A stretch of 64,000 nt of DNA from Clostridium tertium (GCF_017873245.1 NZ_JAGGJY010000001.1:496001-560000), one strand, 5' to 3'; counted from the first letter of the stretch, positions 16,882 to 26,074 are shown. Program-made: numbers and translations. Notes: a model not told the origin generated them from the letters alone.

Positions 16882-18078
16882 ATGAAGACTTTAGTAATCA
16901 ATTGCGGAAGCTCATCTTTAAAGTATCAATTAATCGATATGGAAACAGAAAATTCCTTAGTACAAGGATTAGTAGAAAGAATAGGAATTGAGGGTTCTAT
17001 ATTAACTCAAAAAGTTGAAGGAAAAGATAAATATATTATTAAAGAATCTATGCCAAATCATAAAGCAGCTATTAAATTAGTTTTAGAAGCTTTGGTTAAC
17101 AAAGATCATGGTGTTATTAAATCAATGGATGAAATTGCTGCTGTTGGACACAGAGTAGTTCATGGAGGAGAAAAGTATTCTCATTCAGTTATAATAGATG
17201 ATACTGTATTAGACTCAATTAGAGATTGTATATCACTTGCCCCACTTCACAATCCACCAAATATAATTGGTATTGAAGCCTGCATGGAACTTATGCCAAA
17301 TACACCAATGGTAGCAGTATTTGATACAGCATTCCATCAAACTATGCCAAAGGAAGCTTATATATGTCCACTACCGTATGAACTTTATGAAAAGTATGGT
17401 ATAAGAAAATATGGATTTCATGGTACATCACATAAATATGTATCTCAAAAAGTTGCAGATGCAATGGGAAAAGATATAAAGGATTTAAATATTATAACAT
17501 GTCACTTAGGTAACGGATGTTCATTAGCAGCAGTAAAGGGCGGAAAATCAATAGATACTTCTATGGGCTTTACACCTTTAGCAGGCGTAATGATGGGAAC
17601 TAGATCAGGAAGTATAGATCCATCAGTTATTAGTTTCCTTTCAGAACAACATGGATATAAAATTAGTGATATAGATGAATTACTAAATAAAAAATCTGGA
17701 GTTTTAGGTATTTCAGGAGTATCTTCAGACTTTAGAGATGTTATTGAGGCAGCTAATAAAGGAAATGAAAGAGCAAAGCTTGCACTAGATATATTCCATT
17801 ATAAAGTTAGAGCTCAAATTGCAGCATACGCAGGAATTATGGGTGGAGTAGATGTTATAGTATTTACTGCTGGTATAGGAGAAAACTCCTCTTTAACTAG
17901 AAAAGAATGCTTAAATGGACTTGAATTCTTAGGATTTAATATCGATGATGAGAAGAATGCCGTAAGAGGTGAAATTCAAGAAATATCAACTAAAGATTCA
18001 AAAGTAAAAGTTTATGAAATTCCAACTAACGAAGAGCTTATGATTGCTAGAGATACGGTTAAGTTAATAAATAAATAG
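16882..18078 (+). CDS. ackA: acetate kinase
   Basis: The start is ATG 16882, 6 nt after AAAGGAGA, giving 398 residues, the normal size for AckA. The ASKHA fold is clear: phosphate 1 motif [30 protein letters not shown], the [12 protein letters not shown] segment, HLGNGCS, and the adenosine motif FTAGIGENS. It converts acetyl phosphate and ADP to acetate and ATP, the main substrate-level ATP step in clostridial acidogenesis. The partner phosphotransacetylase gene, usually directly upstream in clostridia, is not next to it here; the upstream neighbour is tldE with its own terminator. Confidence 0.97.
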   Translation: MKTLVINCGSSSLKYQLIDMETENSLVQGLVERIGIEGSILTQKVEGKDKYIIKESMPNHKAAIKLVLEALVNKDHGVIKSMDEIAAVGHRVVHGGEKYSHSVIIDDTVLDSIRDCISLAPLHNPPNIIGIEACMELMPNTPMVAVFDTAFHQTMPKEAYICPLPYELYEKYGIRKYGFHGTSHKYVSQKVADAMGKDIKDLNIITCHLGNGCSLAAVKGGKSIDTSMGFTPLAGVMMGTRSGSIDPSVISFLSEQHGYKISDIDELLNKKSGVLGISGVSSDFRDVIEAANKGNERAKLALDIFHYKVRAQIAAYAGIMGGVDVIVFTAGIGENSSLTRKECLNGLEFLGFNIDDEKNAVRGEIQEISTKDSKVKVYEIPTNEELMIARDTVKLINK

Positions 18079-18119
18079 TAGCTAAATTTAATTGAAAAAG
18101 TAAATATAATTTATAAAAG

Positions 18120-18215
18120 CAGATCTTATTTAAATGAAAATTTTATAATATGTAGTTGAAGGAATAAAAACTCTTATTATAGTGATGAAGTTTATATAAA
18201 GATCTGTTTTTTGTT
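18120..18215 (+). terminator. possible long-loop terminator after ackA
   Basis: CAGATCTT at 18120-18127 is matched by AAGATCTG at 18199-18206, followed by TTTTTTGTTTT. The loop is about 70 nt, much longer than usual, so this may be a terminator with internal structure or a coincidence. Confidence 0.35.
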
Positions 18216-18334
18216 TTGTATTTATGATAACAATAGTTGCAAAATAGTTAAATTTACATATTTTATTTAAAAGTAATTTATATAGATGGTATAATAATTA
18301 GAGAAATTTTATTATATAAATGGGGGAAGCAATA

Positions 18335-18883
18335 ATGCAGGAATATCAAAAGCTGAATAGAAAGGCTATAAAATCATGGATTATAGCAAGATTAATATCT
18401 ACTTTTATTATTAGCATAATTTTAATAGCAGGTGAAATATTTCTTTCAAAGGTAATAAATGATTTTAATAGAATAAGATTTATTTTTAATATGTCTATTT
18501 TTATTATAATAATTATACTTTTAATTAATTCTTTTATATCTCCAACAATTGAATACAAGCAATGGAGATATAAAATAACAAATGATAAAATTGAATTTAG
18601 TGAAGGTATATATTTTGTAAGAAAAGTTATAATTCCAATAATAAGAATTCAACATATTCAATTAAACCAAGGGCCAATAAATAAAATTTTAGGTCTATAT
18701 GATATAAGTATTTTCACTGCTGGTGGACAACATAAAATACCAAATATTGATTGCAAAATAGCAGAGGAAATAAGTGAATATTTAAAGGAGGCTATAAAAA
18801 CTAAAATTAGTGAAGAAATAAATAATTCTAATGTAAATATTTTATTAGATAAGGATTTAGAAAATTATGATGAAATTAAATGA
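18335..18883 (+). CDS. PH-domain membrane protein, YdbS-like
   Basis: The start is ATG 18335 behind GGGGGAAG, giving 182 residues. Two hydrophobic helices (about residues 12-32 and 47-65) are followed by a bacterial PH (bPH2) domain with the characteristic YKITNDKIEFSEGIYFVRK and IIRIQHIQLNQGPINKILGLYDI stretches. Such proteins (B. subtilis YdbS/YdbT, PF03703) are inner-membrane proteins of poorly known function, and some help resistance to bacteriocins. It overlaps the start of the next gene by 17 bases, so the pair is translationally coupled. Confidence 0.8.
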   Translation: MQEYQKLNRKAIKSWIIARLISTFIISIILIAGEIFLSKVINDFNRIRFIFNMSIFIIIIILLINSFISPTIEYKQWRYKITNDKIEFSEGIYFVRKVIIPIIRIQHIQLNQGPINKILGLYDISIFTAGGQHKIPNIDCKIAEEISEYLKEAIKTKISEEINNSNVNILLDKDLENYDEIK

Positions 18884-20333
18884 ATATAAAAAAAATCATA
18901 TATGTTTTATCTTTGAAGAAGTTGTTAAATCAATAAAAGGATTATTTGTATTTATAGTATTATGCTTTGCTAACCTTGATGAAGGAGGAATATATGGGGT
19001 TCTCATATTAATATTACTATGTGTTATAAATTCTATATTAAAATGGATAATGATAGAGTTCTATATTAATAATAATGAGTTAATATATAAAAGTGGAATA
19101 ATAAATAAAAAGAAACTAGAGATACCTTTTAATAAAATAAATACCATAGATATAAATAAAAATATTATTGATAGAATGTTTAATATATGCACTTTAAAAG
19201 TTGATACTGGTGCTGTAAAAGAAGTTGGACAAGAAATAAAAATAAAGATAAATAAAGAAGAAGCTTATAAAATTAGAAATTTTATAAATGGAATAAATAT
19301 CAAAAGTGCATATGAGGACTTAGAGAAAATTGAATCTCTTACAAATAAAGCATTTAGTAAAACTATATCATTTAAAGAAATATTTTTATACTCTATAAGT
19401 AAGTCAAAGATTTTATGGGCAGTTGGTGGAATATTTTTTATAGGTGATTTTCTAAAAAATCTAGAAGAAACCTTTAAATTTTCTATCACTAATAATATTG
19501 TAGAAAATGTTGAAATCGAAAGGTTATTTTCTATTGGATTAGTTAAGTCTATTGGAATGGTAATATTATTATTTATGTTTATATATATATTTATAAGTAT
19601 TATATTTATGATATTTGAAATGATTAGACTTTACAATTTTACTTTAACTAATGATAAGAATGATATTAAAATTAAATATGGATTATTAACAGTAAAGGAA
19701 TATTCAATTCCAAGAAATAAGATATATGCAATAAGATATAAGCAGAATTTATTACAACAATTATTTAAGATATTTCAAATAGAAGTTGTAACAGTAGGAT
19801 ATGGAGATGAGCAAAACGAACAGGCTATACTTTATCCTGTGGCTAATAGGGAGTTTATAAACTCAACATTAAATTTAATACTACCTACATTTGAATTTGA
19901 TGGAGAAATTAACAAGCCTACTAAAGATGTTCTAAGTAGGTTTATAATAAAAAGAACTATTATATTAATTATTTTTGTTATAATTCCTTTATTTTTTGTA
20001 ATTCCCAAATCTTATTTGATAATTAAATTAATATTATTTTTTATCTTAATTTTACTTAATATATTTTTAGGATTCCTAAACTATAAAAATACATCTTTAG
20101 GTATTAGTAAAGAATTATTAGTAGCTAGTAGTGGAGGCATCGAAAAAGTTACAACATTAATTAAACAAGAATATTTACAATCTGTAGAAATTAGAGAAAA
20201 TCCTTTTCAAAGAAAAAAATCAGTATGTGATTATAAATTAGATATATACAGTAATAAAATTGGGGATATTGTATTTATAAAAAATATGAAAAAGATTTTA
20301 TTAAATACTATTGAAGAAAATTTAATTTTATAA
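18867..20333 (+). CDS. PH-domain membrane protein, YdbT-like
   Basis: This 488-residue membrane protein has repeated bPH2 domains, one at about residues 68-135 (NNELIYKSGIINKKKLEIPFNKINTI), a second near 260-325 (LTNDKNDIKIKYGLLTVKEYSIPRNKIYAI) and a degenerate third at the C-terminus. They are separated by pairs of hydrophobic helices, near residues 23-58, 175-245 and 355-405. This is the architecture of YdbT, which is always encoded next to YdbS. The two probably form one membrane complex. Its start lies inside the 3' end of the upstream gene. Confidence 0.8.
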   Translation: MMKLNEYKKNHICFIFEEVVKSIKGLFVFIVLCFANLDEGGIYGVLILILLCVINSILKWIMIEFYINNNELIYKSGIINKKKLEIPFNKINTIDINKNIIDRMFNICTLKVDTGAVKEVGQEIKIKINKEEAYKIRNFINGINIKSAYEDLEKIESLTNKAFSKTISFKEIFLYSISKSKILWAVGGIFFIGDFLKNLEETFKFSITNNIVENVEIERLFSIGLVKSIGMVILLFMFIYIFISIIFMIFEMIRLYNFTLTNDKNDIKIKYGLLTVKEYSIPRNKIYAIRYKQNLLQQLFKIFQIEVVTVGYGDEQNEQAILYPVANREFINSTLNLILPTFEFDGEINKPTKDVLSRFIIKRTIILIIFVIIPLFFVIPKSYLIIKLILFFILILLNIFLGFLNYKNTSLGISKELLVASSGGIEKVTTLIKQEYLQSVEIRENPFQRKKSVCDYKLDIYSNKIGDIVFIKNMKKILLNTIEENLIL

Positions 20334-20484
20334 AATAGGAAACTGTAAAAATTCGATTAATATTAAGAAAGTTAAAGATTTTATTAGATAAATAAAATTA
20401 ATTTAAATAATTAAAGTTTGTAAATAAGAATGATTATTAATATAATTATATTAATAAATAAATAAAGTTAAAAGGAGATAAAAA

Positions 20485-20673
20485 ATGATATCAGTTTGTC
20501 CAGTATGTTCAGGAATAGATATAGAAAAGTTAGAAGAAAAGTTTGGAAAAGATAATGTAGAAGTAGGATGCATAGGTGAATGTGGCGGAAGAGATGGCCT
20601 TATAATTGGATATGCTAACGGAAAATATATTGAAACTGAAACAGAAGAAGAATTTATTAATGAAATAAAGTAG
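20485..20673 (+). CDS. DUF1450-like small cysteine protein
   Basis: This 62-residue protein begins MISVCPVCSGIDIEKLEEKFG and has GCIGECGGRDG near residues 30-40. The two cysteine pairs (Cys5/Cys8 and Cys31/Cys35) resemble the thioredoxin-like, YuzB-type DUF1450 family. A strong AAGGAGAT site precedes it and a terminator follows, so it is a monocistronic gene. The cysteines could bind metal or an Fe-S cluster or be redox active; the function is unknown. Confidence 0.7.
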   Translation: MISVCPVCSGIDIEKLEEKFGKDNVEVGCIGECGGRDGLIIGYANGKYIETETEEEFINEIK

Positions 20674-20679
20674 TAATAG

Positions 20680-20716
20680 AACACCTTAGAGAATGATGCT
20701 CTGAGGTGTTAAATTT
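20680..20716 (+). terminator. terminator after DUF1450-like gene
   Basis: AACACCTTAGAG pairs with CTCTGAGGTGTT (12 bp, one G-T wobble, 7-nt loop) and is followed by AAATTTTTT. Confidence 0.85.
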
Positions 20717-20767
20717 TTTATAATATAATAGTAATATGGTATTATATAGGTAAGGAGTGATTATCAT

Positions 20768-21643
20768 ATGAATAATTTAAGTAATAGAACTAAAGGTATC
20801 TTATTCTTAGTATTTTCCGCCTTTGGTTTTGCAGTAATGTCTGCTTTTGTAAAATTAGCAGGCGATTTACCTTCATTTCAAAAAACATTTTTTAGAAATT
20901 TAGTATCTTGCATAGTAGCTTTATTTTTTATAATAAAGAATAAAGAAAGTTTTTTTGGAAAAAAGGAAAATCAGAAGGTATTATTATTAAGATCAGCTTT
21001 AGGAACAGTAGGAATAGTTTTGAATTTCTATTCAATTGATAAACTAGTTTTATCAGATGCAAATATGTTAAATAAATTAAGCCCATTTTTTGTAATTATT
21101 TTTTCAGCATTATTTTTAAGTGAAAAGATAAATTTCAAACAATTTATAGCAATTATTATAGCTTTTGTCGGAACATTATTTATAATAAAACCTAGTTTTA
21201 ATTTAGATATGATTCCTGCTTTTATGGGAATACTAGGTGCAATTTTTGCAGCAGGGGCTTATACTTGTCTCAGAGTACTTGGAGGAAGAGAAAAACATTA
21301 TACAATAGTATTTTATTTTTCATTATTTTCTTTAGTAGTAATTTTTCCTTTTATGATTGCAGTATATACTCCTATGAGTATTAAGCAATTTTTTTATTTA
21401 TTAATGGCGGGCTTATTTGCAAGTATAGGACAATTTGGTATAACTATTGCATATAAATATGCTCCAGCAAAAGAAATATCTATTTTTGATTACTCAAATA
21501 TTTTATTTTCGGCCATGATAAGCTTTTTAGTATTTGGAGTATTACCGGATACACTAAGTTTTATTGGATATTTTATTATTTTTGCTTCATCTTATTATAT
21601 GTATATTTATAATCAAAAGTTAGATAAGGCAGAAGGTAAATAA
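20768..21643 (+). CDS. EamA/DMT-family transporter
   Basis: The 291-residue protein has about ten hydrophobic helices in two EamA repeats, with the typical starts GILFLVFSAFGFAVMSAFVK and FMGILGAIFAAGAYTCLRVL. The conserved loop LNKLSPFFVIIFSALFLSE closes the first repeat. It belongs to the drug/metabolite transporter superfamily (RhaT/YdcZ-like exporters), which move amino acids, nucleotides or small metabolites across the cytoplasmic membrane. The substrate is not predictable. The AAGGAGTG site precedes ATG 20768. It appears to be monocistronic. Confidence 0.85.
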   Translation: MNNLSNRTKGILFLVFSAFGFAVMSAFVKLAGDLPSFQKTFFRNLVSCIVALFFIIKNKESFFGKKENQKVLLLRSALGTVGIVLNFYSIDKLVLSDANMLNKLSPFFVIIFSALFLSEKINFKQFIAIIIAFVGTLFIIKPSFNLDMIPAFMGILGAIFAAGAYTCLRVLGGREKHYTIVFYFSLFSLVVIFPFMIAVYTPMSIKQFFYLLMAGLFASIGQFGITIAYKYAPAKEISIFDYSNILFSAMISFLVFGVLPDTLSFIGYFIIFASSYYMYIYNQKLDKAEGK

Positions 21644-21725
21644 AATAATTATTAGTTTTAAACAACTCTTATATGAAAAAGCATATAATATTAATATAAG
21701 TATTAATAAAACTGGTGGTGACTAA

Positions 21726-22124
21726 TTGATAGGTTTTATTATTATTGGGCATGGTGAATTTGCAACAGGCATATATAGTGCTTGTAAACTAGTTGATAAA
21801 ACTTATTCAAATGTTAAGGCAATTGACTTTCTAGATAAAGATAGTAATTATGAATTAGAGAATAAAATTAAATTAGCTTTATCGGAGTTAACTTGTTATA
21901 AAGATATTATAGTATTTTGTGATATATTTTTAGAAAGTAATTTTAGGTTATCCTTAATTAATTCTATATATGATTATGATAGATTTACTATATTATCTGG
22001 AGTAAACTTACCTATAGTTTTGGAAGGAATAATGATTGGGCAGTACAATAAATGTAATGCAGTAAAACTTGTTGAAACATTGAAAAATGAATTTCCAAAT
22101 ACATTTGTTCATATGTTGAATTAA
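21726..22124 (+). CDS. orphan PTS EIIA domain, mannose/sorbose family
   Basis: The start is TTG 21726 behind GGTGGTGA, giving 132 residues. It begins IGFIIIGHGEFATGIYSA, with His9 in the position phosphorylated by HPr in EIIA-Man (PF03610), and keeps the FCDIFLESNFR and LSGVNLPIVLEG segments. Normal EIIA-Man is encoded with IIB, IIC and IID; none of these is adjacent, and the downstream gene is convergent. It may serve a remote PTS permease or have a regulatory role. The usual D(L/I)xGGSP segment has become DIFLESN, which suggests divergence. Confidence 0.8.
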   Translation: MIGFIIIGHGEFATGIYSACKLVDKTYSNVKAIDFLDKDSNYELENKIKLALSELTCYKDIIVFCDIFLESNFRLSLINSIYDYDRFTILSGVNLPIVLEGIMIGQYNKCNAVKLVETLKNEFPNTFVHMLN

Positions 22125-22132
22125 ATATAAAT

Positions 22133-22160
22133 AAAAACCTCTCATAGCGAGAGGTTTTTA
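22133..22160. terminator. bidirectional terminator between EIIA and yqeY
   Basis: AAAAACCTCTC and GAGAGGTTTTT form a perfect 11-bp stem with a 5-nt loop between the two convergent genes. Confidence 0.9.
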
Positions 22161-22161
22161 T

Positions 22162-22599
22162 TTATCCTAATATATTTTTTACCATAGGATTAATTTTTGA
22201 TCTATCAAACTTACCATTTACTTTTGGCATTATTTCTTTCATTATTTTTCCAATGTCTTTAGGGCCATAATTACCGTTTGTAATTATTTCTTTAAGCATA
22301 GATTCAACTTCTTCTTCGCTTAATTGTGCTGGAAGATATGGAGTTAATAAATTGATTGCAAAGTTTCCTTCTTCAATCTTATCATTATCATTTAATTGTA
22401 TAGCATATTGAAGAGCTTCTTTAAGTTGTTTAATTTGTTTTTCTATAATTTTTATAACATCTTCATCTGAAATATCTTTTCTTTCATTAACTTCAAAAGC
22501 TTTGATTTCTGAATTAACTAATCTTAAAACATTAACAGTAGCTTTATCCCTAGCTTTCATAGCAGCTATTTCATTCTTTTTTAATTCTTCTTTTAACAT
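22162..22599 (-). CDS. yqeY: GatB/YqeY domain-containing protein
   Basis: This 145-residue protein matches the small YqeY family throughout: MLKEELKKNEIAAMKARDKATVNVLRLVNSEIKA at the start, EKQIKQLKEALQYA in the middle, a LLTPYLPAQLSEEE hinge and GKIMKEIMPKVNGKFDRSKIN at the end. The YqeY domain is related to the tRNA-binding tail of GatB, the amidotransferase subunit. The stand-alone protein has no established role. An AGGTGA site precedes the ATG. It is transcribed convergently with the EIIA gene and shares its terminator. Confidence 0.92.
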   Translation of the reverse strand: MLKEELKKNEIAAMKARDKATVNVLRLVNSEIKAFEVNERKDISDEDVIKIIEKQIKQLKEALQYAIQLNDNDKIEEGNFAINLLTPYLPAQLSEEEVESMLKEIITNGNYGPKDIGKIMKEIMPKVNGKFDRSKINPMVKNILG

Positions 22600-22706
22600 A
22601 TAATTTCACCTCACTGGAATACTTATAATAAACAATATTGTTTATCCTTGTTAAAATTATATACTTTAAGGAATATTATTGCAAGAAATCTAATTATAAG
22701 CAAAGA

Positions 22707-23570
22707 CTAGTCTAAGTATAAACTTTTTCCTATACCTATGCATTTAGAATTTGAACTATGGCCTAATTCATCTGTTTTAGCTATAGGAATAATAGGATTT
22801 TCAAGTATTTTTATAAGTATATCTTCAATTTTAGGAGATGATGAATCCTTTTCTAATTCAGTAAATGTTCCTAATAAAATTCCATTTATATTATCAAAGG
22901 CTCCGATTTGTTTATATTGAGTTAGAAAAGTTGTTATTTTATTAATATCTCCACTTAATGCTTCAAGAAAAAGTATCTTATTTTTAAAATCTGGCATGAA
23001 TTTTGTCCCAGCTAACTTTAAGAAGCATCTAATATTGCCTCCAATAACAGTTCCAGACATAGAGCTACCTTGAATCCATTTATAATTAAAGTTAAATAAA
23101 TCAGAGTTTCCTTCTAAAATGCTGTTTTTAAAATTATTAATTTGGTTTATAGAATCTTCTCTTATAAGATTCCTTAATTGATAATTATAATTAACAGTAT
23201 TTGATTGTTTTAATAATGCATTTAAGATTACAGTTAAATCACTGTATCCAAAGAAAGGTTTCTCATATTTTGAAATAATATCATAATCTAAATAATCAAG
23301 AATTTCATTACATAAATCTCCACCGGATAAATCAAATATAATCTTAATATCCTCATTAATATATAAATTCATAAGTTCTTTTGCTCTTATTTTAGGATCG
23401 TATGTCATCCCGGAACTATCTTTAAACAATGTTTTCGATGTTATAACATTAATTTTCATAGATGATAATATAGTTATTAATTCGTCTATTTTCTCTTTCA
23501 TATTTACATCTAAGCCATTGGAACAGGATATTAGTCCAATTGTATCATTTCTATTTAATAAACTTTTCAT
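22707..23570 (-). CDS. S66-family LD-carboxypeptidase / MccF-like peptidase
   Basis: The start is ATG 23570, directly behind GGAGGA, giving 287 residues. The Ser-Glu-His triad of family S66 is visible: nucleophile Ser in FFGYSDLT, near residue 110, Glu in LEALSGD, near 198, and His in DELGHSSN, near 270. The family includes LdcA, which trims the terminal D-Ala from peptidoglycan tetrapeptides, and MccF, which cleaves microcin C. No signal peptide is present, so it acts in the cytoplasm. A peptidoglycan-recycling role is most likely but a self-immunity role cannot be excluded. Confidence 0.82.
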   Translation of the reverse strand: MKSLLNRNDTIGLISCSNGLDVNMKEKIDELITILSSMKINVITSKTLFKDSSGMTYDPKIRAKELMNLYINEDIKIIFDLSGGDLCNEILDYLDYDIISKYEKPFFGYSDLTVILNALLKQSNTVNYNYQLRNLIREDSINQINNFKNSILEGNSDLFNFNYKWIQGSSMSGTVIGGNIRCFLKLAGTKFMPDFKNKILFLEALSGDINKITTFLTQYKQIGAFDNINGILLGTFTELEKDSSSPKIEDILIKILENPIIPIAKTDELGHSSNSKCIGIGKSLYLD

Positions 23571-23915
23571 AAAATCCTCCATAATATTAATTATTTATTA
23601 TTTAGTATAAAAAATAAAAATTAAAAAAGCAATTAATTAGTTTCATAGTATAGATTCATATATATAAAATTAAGGGATTAAATTAGGTATTTATATAAAT
23701 AAAGTAATGATAGATATAAAAATGTAAATAGAATAAAAATTTAAGTTAATAATAATAATTTCAATATAATATAGTTTTATATCAAGCGTAACTTTTAAAT
23801 AAGTATGAATATTATAATTAATTTTAAAATTTCTATATTATGTATATCAATTATAGAATAATAAACTTATATTTAGAATATTTTTATAGTATATAAGTTT
23901 ATAAGTGGAGGATAT
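23571..23915. other. intergenic region between divergent genes
   Basis: This 345-base AT-rich stretch holds the promoters of the S66 peptidase (minus) and the RNase H-like gene (plus). The only structure seen is a 12-bp inverted repeat at its right end (23861-23902). No ORF is supported. Confidence 0.5.
23861..23902 (+). repeat. 12-bp inverted repeat before the RNase H-like gene
   Basis: ATAAACTTATAT (23861-23872) and ATATAAGTTTAT (23891-23902) are exact reverse complements separated by 18 nt. It ends 4 bases before the GGAGG ribosome binding site, so it could be a 5' leader hairpin or an operator. Confidence 0.4.
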
Positions 23916-24323
23916 ATGAAGTATAGACTTTATGTAAATGGTAAATGTAAAAATACAAGAAATTTTCAAAGTGATATTGGAATTGGTGGAGTAATTTTAA
24001 GTGATCATGGAGAGGAAATTTCATTTTCAAGAAATGTAGGAGTAGGTACTTGCTCAGAGGCACAAATCTATGCTATTTTGCAAGGGATATATGAAATATC
24101 AAAATTTAATAATGCTACTAGCATTATAGTATATGTTTCAAATTTAATGCTTGTAGAATATTTAAATGGTAGAGAGCATGAAGTAAGTCCGGGAACCGAA
24201 GTTTTAGCAAATAGATTAAATAATCTAGTGGAAGGTTTGGGAATAAGCATATATTATGAGTATTTTGAAGTAAATGAGTATAATTATGTAAGAACATTAG
24301 CAGAAGACGCTTTAAAGTTATAA
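23916..24323 (+). CDS. RNase H-fold protein with altered active site
   Basis: The 135-residue protein has the RNase HI topology: the first strand YRLYVNGKCK, the GIGGVILSDHGE hairpin, the helix TCSEAQIYAILQGIYE and a strand-helix IIVYVSNLMLVEYLNG, ending with ALAED. It is close to the RVT_3 or ypdQ/ypeP group. In active enzymes the acids are Asp, Glu, Asp and Asp. Here the first position is Asn8 and the third is Asn76, with Glu48 and probably Asp131 kept. Loss of two metal-binding acids predicts no nuclease activity, so a nucleic-acid-binding or regulatory role is more likely. Monocistronic. Confidence 0.75.
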   Translation: MKYRLYVNGKCKNTRNFQSDIGIGGVILSDHGEEISFSRNVGVGTCSEAQIYAILQGIYEISKFNNATSIIVYVSNLMLVEYLNGREHEVSPGTEVLANRLNNLVEGLGISIYYEYFEVNEYNYVRTLAEDALKL

Positions 24324-24397
24324 GAAAAATTTGTAAGTATGGGAAAAGTATAGTAAAATATATATCATAAATATTTATTAAATGAGGAGTGAGTTTT

Positions 24398-24778
24398 ATG
24401 GTAAAGAAATTACAAGTATATAAATGTGAAGTGTGTGGATCAATGGTTGAGGTTTTAAATGAAGCAATGGGGACTTTAGTATGTTGTGGCAAGCAAATGA
24501 CTTTATTAAATGAAAACACTGTTGATGCGGCTGTAGAAAAACATATACCAGTAGCTGTAGAAAAAGATGGAGAACTTTTAGTTAAAGTTGGAGAAGTTGA
24601 GCATCCAATGGTGGACGAGCATTTCATTCAATGGGTAGAAGTTATAACTACTGATGGTGAAGTTTTAAGAAAAGAATTAAATCCAGGTGAAAAACCACAA
24701 GCTACATTTAAAGTAAGTGGTAATGTAGATAGAGTTAGAGAATACTGTAACTTACATGGATTATGGAGCAATAAATAG
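24398..24778 (+). CDS. dfx: desulfoferrodoxin (superoxide reductase)
   Basis: The start is ATG 24398 behind GAGGAGTGAG, giving 126 residues, the expected size for a two-domain desulfoferrodoxin. The N-terminal desulforedoxin-like centre uses Cys10, Cys13, Cys29 and Cys30 (YKCEVCGS, VCCGK). The C-terminal superoxide reductase site supplies four His and one Cys from EKHIPVAV, VEHPMVDEHFIQW and the CNLHG end. It reduces superoxide to peroxide without making oxygen, protecting anaerobes. It is a single gene with its own terminator. Confidence 0.95.
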   Translation: MVKKLQVYKCEVCGSMVEVLNEAMGTLVCCGKQMTLLNENTVDAAVEKHIPVAVEKDGELLVKVGEVEHPMVDEHFIQWVEVITTDGEVLRKELNPGEKPQATFKVSGNVDRVREYCNLHGLWSNK

Positions 24779-24789
24779 TAAATAATATA

Positions 24790-24823
24790 AATGCTATCTT
24801 AGATTTCTAAGATAGCATTTTGT
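24790..24823 (+). terminator. terminator after desulfoferrodoxin
   Basis: AATGCTATCTTAG pairs exactly with CTAAGATAGCATT (13 bp, 4-nt loop), followed by TTTG. Confidence 0.88.
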
Positions 24824-24907
24824 TGCTTATTAAATGCTTATTATTTACATTACTATCTACAAATGATAAAATTTACAGGTAGTAATAATAAAATGGAGGT
24901 AATACAA

Positions 24908-26059
24908 ATGAAGAAGTATTATAGTATGACTACCTTCTTGACATTTGGAGTTTTTAGTATATTAACAACTTTTTACTTTCCTTATTTAAATCAAGAAATT
25001 GGTTTATCATTAGGAGAGGTCGGACGAGTAGTATCAATAGGAGCATTATTTACTTTAGTTGCACAACCTATATTATCTAATAGATTTTCTAAAGTAAAAA
25101 ATAAAAATAGATTTATATTAATTTATTTAGTTAGCGTTTTTATATCTATAGTAGGACTTATGTTTATAAATAAGAATTTATCAATAATATTTGCTCCTAT
25201 ATATGGCTCTTTACTTGGATCAGTAGCAGGAATATTTGAAATATATATTGAAGAATTATCAATAAGAAATGGATATGAATTTTCAGATATAAGAAAATGG
25301 GGATCTATAGGATATGCATTTATAGTATTTATTGCAGGTATTATAATAAATAAATTTGGATATAGGATATTACATATTTTAGCTCTACTTATGGTTAGTG
25401 CAATGATGTTAGTTATACTCTTAAAGTTTAAGGATAATATAGAAATAAATGAGAAACAAAATAATACAAGAATAAAAGATTTATTTAAAGATAAGAATAT
25501 TATATTTCTTATAATAGTAGTATTCCTAGGTATGGGGAGCTATATGGGCTTAGACTTTGCTTATTCTTCTTACTTAGTGGATATAGTTGGTGATGTGAAT
25601 AAAGCAAATGAGATATATAGTGCATCAATAAGTTTTAGGGTTGTAATTGAATTCTTTACATTTATGATAATTGCTAAGTATTTAAGCAATTCTAATAGCA
25701 AAAAGTGTCTTACTATTGCTTTATCAATAGCTGCAATTAAAGTCCTATTATTTTCTAGCGGAAGTGTTTTCCTTATAGTTTTAGGAGATCAGCTTCATGG
25801 AATAATGTATGGATTATATTTAAGTTTCTTATTTAAATATTTAAGAGAAATATTAGATGAGCATTTAGTTGCTACTTCTTTTGCAGTACTATCTGTATTA
25901 AGTACTGGGGGTTCTAATTTTATATATCCATCTATTTATAGCTTAATTCAAGGAAAGTTTGGTTATGTTGGGATGTATATATTAGGCTTTATATTATTAA
26001 TATTATCAGTAGTGATTTTCTTTAGTTTCTTACCAAATCCAAAGAAATCTATAAGATAA
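24908..26059 (+). CDS. major facilitator superfamily transporter
   Basis: The start is ATG 24908 behind GGAGGT, giving 383 residues. There are about 12 hydrophobic helices, a short cytoplasmic loop between the halves near residues 190-205 (NEKQNNTRIKDLFKDKN) and the SDIRKWGSIGYAF segment typical of the MFS_1-like/nucleoside-symporter-type group. It moves a small molecule coupled to an ion gradient; the substrate cannot be predicted. The metallopeptidase gene follows after 15 bases and is probably cotranscribed. Confidence 0.8.
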   Translation: MKKYYSMTTFLTFGVFSILTTFYFPYLNQEIGLSLGEVGRVVSIGALFTLVAQPILSNRFSKVKNKNRFILIYLVSVFISIVGLMFINKNLSIIFAPIYGSLLGSVAGIFEIYIEELSIRNGYEFSDIRKWGSIGYAFIVFIAGIIINKFGYRILHILALLMVSAMMLVILLKFKDNIEINEKQNNTRIKDLFKDKNIIFLIIVVFLGMGSYMGLDFAYSSYLVDIVGDVNKANEIYSASISFRVVIEFFTFMIIAKYLSNSNSKKCLTIALSIAAIKVLLFSSGSVFLIVLGDQLHGIMYGLYLSFLFKYLREILDEHLVATSFAVLSVLSTGGSNFIYPSIYSLIQGKFGYVGMYILGFILLILSVVIFFSFLPNPKKSIR

Positions 26060-26074
26060 ATTATTGTTGTTTAT

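Noticed and set aside
18120-18206. Small RNA between ackA and the PH-domain genes
   Set aside because: Only one 8-bp long-range pairing is visible and no promoter can be assigned, so it is listed only as a possible terminator.
24124-24627. 167-codon minus-strand open frame over the RNase H-like and desulfoferrodoxin genes
   Set aside because: It is antisense to two well-supported genes, has no recognisable domain or ribosome binding site, and its composition is that expected from the opposite strand.
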